From assembly GCA_964575895.1 (NCBI GenBank), contig CAZNTE010000040.1, positions 1-7,638 on the forward strand: 7,638 nucleotides of DNA, read 5' to 3'. The notes beneath the pieces were generated by a model. That model had not been told where the DNA came from, made no database searches, and saw only the letters and a list, made by a program, of their open reading frames with translations. The position numbers and the translations under genes were made by a program. Source of the DNA: Gudongella sp964575895. Lineage in GTDB: Bacteria > Bacillota > Clostridia > Tissierellales > Tissierellaceae. Below, piece after piece: positions 5,640 to 7,638 of the stretch. Position 1 is the stretch's first letter. The number at the start of each line of letters is the position of its first letter.

Positions 5640-6542
5640 TCATCTCCCTTGTTTTTCTCTTGAAAATCTTGTATTTAAGTAAACTCCCAAAATCACCATT
5701 CCTGCTCCAATTAATTTAATCGGTCCTATTGTCTCATTTAATATTAGTACTGATAGGATTATTGAAAATATTGGGACCAGATTAATAAATACTGCTGCAG
5801 AGCTTGGTCCTATTTCCTTTATCGCCATCTGCTGAATCAAATATCCCATTACAGATGGAAAAACTGCCATATATATTACTGCAAGCCATCCATTAATAGA
5901 TATATTTGAAATATAAGATGATGGTCTTTCATATATAAAAAATGGCAATAATAGAATTGTACATACTAGAAAGGCATAGGCTGTTACCTTAATTGGACTA
6001 AGTTCAACTAGAATTGACTTGCTTAGAATAGAATATACAGCCCAACATAGGACAGCTAGAAGCATTATCAGATCGCCAATGTTTCCCTTAAATAGTGAAA
6101 TGTTTAAGATGTCTCCTCCAATTAAGGTAAGAAAAACCCCACTTAAGGCCAACAGAAAAGCAAATACTCTTTTAATACCTATTTTTTCTCTTAAGAAAAC
6201 TGATGCTAATAAGCCTGTAATCAATGGGTTTGTAGATCCAATTAGTGATGAGTTTATAGCTGTAGTAAATTTAAGAGATGTAAAGAAGAGTACATGGTAA
6301 CCGAACATTCCTATTAGTCCAAGGAGAAATATTCTTGGCAAATATTGTTTCTCAAGCTTCCAATTACTCCCTTCTTTTAATATCATTAGGGGAAATATAA
6401 TTGATGTGGCAAATAAAAATCTAAAAAAGGAAATAGAAAAAGGAGGAAACTGGTTAACCCCCATTTTCCCTGCAATAAATGCACCTGCCCAGAACATTGA
6501 TGCTAGTGTCATCAATATGTATATCTTCGTTTTCTTGTCCAT
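5640..6542 (-). CDS. EamA/DMT family permease
   Basis: This is an integral membrane protein of 300 residues with ten hydrophobic segments (about 7-24, 36-54, 69-85, 95-116, 126-143, 157-174, 188-204, 217-236, 249-268, 276-290). They form the two EamA repeats typical of drug/metabolite transporter permeases. Recognisable family features are FWAGAFIAGK (17-26), a RFLFA segment at the start of TM2 (41-45), TNPLITGLLASVFLREK (104-120) and its counterpart NLVPIFSIILSVLILNE (254-270). I start it at ATG 6542 rather than the in-frame ATG 6554, because the GGGAG ribosome binding site falls between the two and 5 bases before 6542. Family members often export amino acids or metabolites, though some import. 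Its tight coupling with the M20 amidohydrolase suggests that it moves the substrate or product of that enzyme. A terminator-like hairpin separates it from gloA. Confidence 0.9.
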   Translation of the reverse strand: MDKKTKIYILMTLASMFWAGAFIAGKMGVNQFPPFSISFFRFLFATSIIFPLMILKEGSNWKLEKQYLPRIFLLGLIGMFGYHVLFFTSLKFTTAINSSLIGSTNPLITGLLASVFLREKIGIKRVFAFLLALSGVFLTLIGGDILNISLFKGNIGDLIMLLAVLCWAVYSILSKSILVELSPIKVTAYAFLVCTILLLPFFIYERPSSYISNISINGWLAVIYMAVFPSVMGYLIQQMAIKEIGPSSAAVFINLVPIFSIILSVLILNETIGPIKLIGAGMVILGVYLNTRFSREKQGR

Positions 6543-6547
6543 GTTTA

Positions 6548-6552
6548 CTCCC
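6548..6552 (-). promoter_or_regulatory. Ribosome binding site deciding the EamA permease start
   Basis: On the minus strand GGGAG lies 5 bases before the ATG at 6542. It falls inside the first codons of the longer version starting at 6554, which has only A/T-rich sequence (the terminator U-tract) before it. The 6542 start is therefore preferred. Confidence 0.65.
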
Positions 6553-6555
6553 ATT

Positions 6556-6589
6556 TTAAAAATAATCAGAGCTATTTAGCCCTGATTAT
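6556..6589 (-). terminator. Terminator-like hairpin between gloA and the permease
   Basis: Read on the minus strand, ATAATCAG (6589-6582) pairs with CTGATTAT (6569-6562). After one mismatch an inner GCT/AGC (6580-6578 with 6573-6571) closes an AAAT loop, and a TTTTT run follows the stem. The hairpin overlaps the gloA stop codon and ends about 15-20 bases before the permease start. The stem is mostly A/T, so termination may be partial. Confidence 0.55.
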
Positions 6590-6955
6590 CTCAATTTCAT
6601 ATCCATCTGGATCAGTAATAAAATAATATCTTGGTGGGCTTCCAGGTAAACCCATTAGCTCTGTTGCTTCATAACCCATATTTATATGTCTTTCTCTAGA
6701 TGATTCCAAATCATCCACAGAAACCGCTATATGGCTATAACCATTCCCTATTTCATAGGGAACTTCTCTGTCATAGTTGTATGTTAACTCCAACTCAAAA
6801 TTCCTATTAGAATCGCTTAAGAAGACCAATGTAAACTCATCCTCTGGATAATCCTTCCTTCTGGTCTCTTGGAAACCTAGAGCATCCTTGTAGAAGGCTA
6901 AGGACTTGTCTAGATCCATAACTCTTATACAGCTGTGTAAAAATTTATACTCCAT
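6572..6955 (-). CDS. gloA: Glyoxalase I (lactoylglutathione lyase-type, VOC superfamily)
   Basis: This 127-residue single-domain vicinal oxygen chelate protein closely resembles bacterial glyoxalase I, which converts the thiol hemithioacetal of methylglyoxal to a lactoyl thioester. The two beta-alpha-beta-beta-beta modules are complete: LHSCIRVMDLDKSLAFYKDA (6-25), ELELTYNYD (54-62), GYSHIAVSVDDL (72-83) and FITDPDGYEIEII (112-124). The four metal ligands expected from Escherichia coli GloA are present at His7, Glu56, His75 and Glu122. The start is backed by a strong GGAGGGG-type site (6962-6969 on the plus strand, about 6 bases from the ATG). Many Firmicutes lack glutathione, so the thiol cofactor could be bacillithiol, cysteine or another compound. 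It is divergent from usp2 and upstream of the permease-amidohydrolase pair. A different VOC activity cannot be excluded, but the ELTYN and DPDGY signatures favour GloA. Confidence 0.87.
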   Translation of the reverse strand: MEYKFLHSCIRVMDLDKSLAFYKDALGFQETRRKDYPEDEFTLVFLSDSNRNFELELTYNYDREVPYEIGNGYSHIAVSVDDLESSRERHINMGYEATELMGLPGSPPRYYFITDPDGYEIEIIRAK

Positions 6956-6974
6956 GTACTTCCCCTCCTCTTAA

Positions 6975-6995
6975 TTGTTAGTATAATGATAACAA
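6975..6995. promoter_or_regulatory. Near-palindrome upstream of gloA, possible PerR/Fur-type operator
   Basis: A 21-base near-palindrome with TTGTTA and TAACAA arms pairs at 8 of 10 positions around a central A. Its core at 6978-6992 agrees at 11 of 14 positions with the 7-1-7 PerR box (TTATAATNATTATAA). On the minus strand it includes a TATACT that could be the gloA -10. The region is A/T-rich, so a chance match is possible. Confidence 0.35.
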
Positions 6996-7061
6996 ATTTT
7001 TGTAATTTTTAATAGTTATACGAAAAGAAATTTGTATTTTCTATGGATTAGAACAAATTAT

Positions 7062-7072
7062 GGGTATATACT
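7062..7072 (+). promoter_or_regulatory. Probable usp2 promoter element (GGGTATATACT)
   Basis: GGGTATAT (7062-7069) repeats the element found before usp1. The overlapping TATACT (7067-7072) is a fair sigma-A -10, but no good -35 is seen 16-18 bases upstream; GGATTA at 7045-7050 lies 11 bases before GGGTAT. It sits 44 bases before the usp2 start. Confidence 0.4.
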
Positions 7073-7105
7073 TTATATAAGAACTAACTATTATGGGGGT
7101 GCACC

Positions 7106-7528
7106 ATGAAAAAGATACTAGTACCGATTGATGGTTCAGAATGCTCAAAAAATGCAGTTAAGGAAGCAAAGGAACTTGCAATGGCTTATGGCGAGTGTGA
7201 AGTTACAATCCTAACAGTCATTGATAGCATTAGATACTTAGACATGGACTTTAAATTTGATGCTGTTAGGGATGGAATTGATCTGAGTAAACAATTGTTA
7301 ATATCAGCTCAGGAGGAGTTCGAAGGATCCAACATCATCGTTAACACTGTATATAAGACTGGTGATGTAGCTGAAGAGATTATCAATTTTGCAGATGAGG
7401 GAGATTTTGACATAATAGTTATGGGAAGTCGTGGACTTGGAATGTTCTCCAGAGCAATATTAGGGAGTGTTTCTAATAAAGTAATCCAACATTCAAAGAC
7501 TACAGTTATGATAGTTAAAAAGTGCTAG
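7106..7528 (+). CDS. Universal stress protein, UspA family (Usp2)
   Basis: This single-domain UspA-fold protein has 140 residues and is predicted cytoplasmic. ILVPIDGSECS (4-14) carries Asp9 of the nucleotide site. The C-terminal motif is G107-x2-G110-x9-G120-S121, a full match to the ATP-binding Usp consensus, unlike its paralogue Usp1. It therefore probably binds ATP. The ATG start follows GGGGGTG (7095-7101) by 4 bases; the bases GGTGCACC (7098-7105), which include part of that site, form a small palindrome. It is divergent from gloA, monocistronic, and closed by its own terminator. It ends with KKC, an extra charged tail absent from Usp1. The similarity to Usp1, about half of residues over the full length, indicates an old duplication rather than a recent one, as third codon positions differ throughout. 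The biological role within stress survival is unknown. Confidence 0.93.
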   Translation: MKKILVPIDGSECSKNAVKEAKELAMAYGECEVTILTVIDSIRYLDMDFKFDAVRDGIDLSKQLLISAQEEFEGSNIIVNTVYKTGDVAEEIINFADEGDFDIIVMGSRGLGMFSRAILGSVSNKVIQHSKTTVMIVKKC

Positions 7529-7553
7529 ATGGTACAAGTTGTACCATCTTTTT
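7527..7553 (+). terminator. Intrinsic terminator of usp2
   Basis: A perfect 9-bp stem, AGATGGTAC (7527-7535) with GTACCATCT (7541-7549), has a 5-base loop and is followed by a TTTTT run. The stem begins inside the usp2 stop codon, an economical arrangement. Confidence 0.92.
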
Positions 7554-7589
7554 ATTTCCATTAATTTAAATAGTTTTAAAAAAGACTCA

Positions 7590-7617
7590 TTGTAAAATGA
7601 AATTGAACTAATATAAA
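7590..7617 (+). promoter_or_regulatory. Weak candidate promoter leaving the window
   Basis: TTGTAA (7590-7595) and TATAAA (7612-7617) are spaced by 16 bases and match 4 of 6 and 5 of 6 bases of the sigma-A consensus. They may drive a gene beyond base 7638. Nothing else is visible in 7554-7638, and such matches arise by chance in A/T-rich DNA. Confidence 0.25.
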
Positions 7618-7638
7618 AAGCCCATAGATGAATATCTG

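Noticed and set aside
6019..6300. Plus-strand open frame of 93 codons inside the permease gene
   Set aside because: It is antisense to conserved membrane segments, has no ribosome binding site and encodes no recognisable domain.
3899..7083. TATATAAGAA shared by 3899-3908 and 7074-7083 as a second common usp element
   Set aside because: It is a short A/T-rich 10-mer at different distances from the two genes (133 and 32 bases) and can easily occur by chance.
1..7638. Mobile elements, CRISPR arrays, tRNA or rRNA genes, riboswitches
   Set aside because: No transposase or integrase, no regularly spaced repeats, no cloverleaf or rRNA-like stretch, and no leader long enough for a known riboswitch except the truncated pxpA leader, which shows no recognised motif.

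Overview
The window is AT-rich DNA with strong AGGAGG-type ribosome binding sites, short intergenic gaps and many A/T-ending codons. Together with the gene content this points to a low-GC Gram-positive bacterium, probably an anaerobic Clostridia/Tissierellia-type Firmicute. That placement is inference; no rRNA or other marker gene is present.

Left part (about 1-3890, plus strand): a four-gene 5-oxoproline (pyroglutamate) operon, pxpA - NRAMP-like transporter - pxpB - pxpC, closed by a strong intrinsic terminator at 3862-3890. PxpA, PxpB and PxpC together form the prokaryotic ATP-dependent 5-oxoprolinase, which opens 5-oxo-L-proline to L-glutamate. The transporter occupies the place of ycsG in the Bacillus subtilis ycsF-ycsG-ycsI-kipI-kipA-kipR cluster; no ycsI or kipR equivalent is seen here. 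The transporter has two striking properties. Its only well-placed start (876) is out of frame with the body of the gene because of a 7-A run, which reads as an A AAA AAG heptamer. It also lacks the residues that bind metal in true NRAMP proteins, so it may carry an organic substrate such as 5-oxoproline.

Middle part (3891-4496): an intergenic region with an inverted repeat and a GGGTATAT promoter-like element, then a single-domain universal stress protein (Usp1, GTG start). It ends in an 18-bp hairpin that also serves as terminator for the convergent genes.

Right part (4499-6955, minus strand): gloA (glyoxalase I), an EamA/DMT permease and an M20 amidohydrolase, transcribed in that order. 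A terminator-like hairpin overlaps the gloA stop and precedes the permease start, so the permease-amidohydrolase pair may be only partly co-expressed with gloA. A 150-bp divergent region carrying a 21-bp near-palindrome separates gloA from a second universal stress protein gene (7106-7528, plus strand). Usp2 is about half identical to Usp1, shares its GGGTATAT upstream element and has its own terminator. The last 85 bases hold no gene, only a weak possible promoter pointing out of the window.

The genes fit an anaerobe using amino acids and peptides: oxoproline and amide or dipeptide cleavage, matching permeases, and stress functions (Usp, methylglyoxal detoxification). No mobile element, CRISPR array or RNA gene is seen. 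The most notable items are the frameshifted start and the atypical NRAMP protein.
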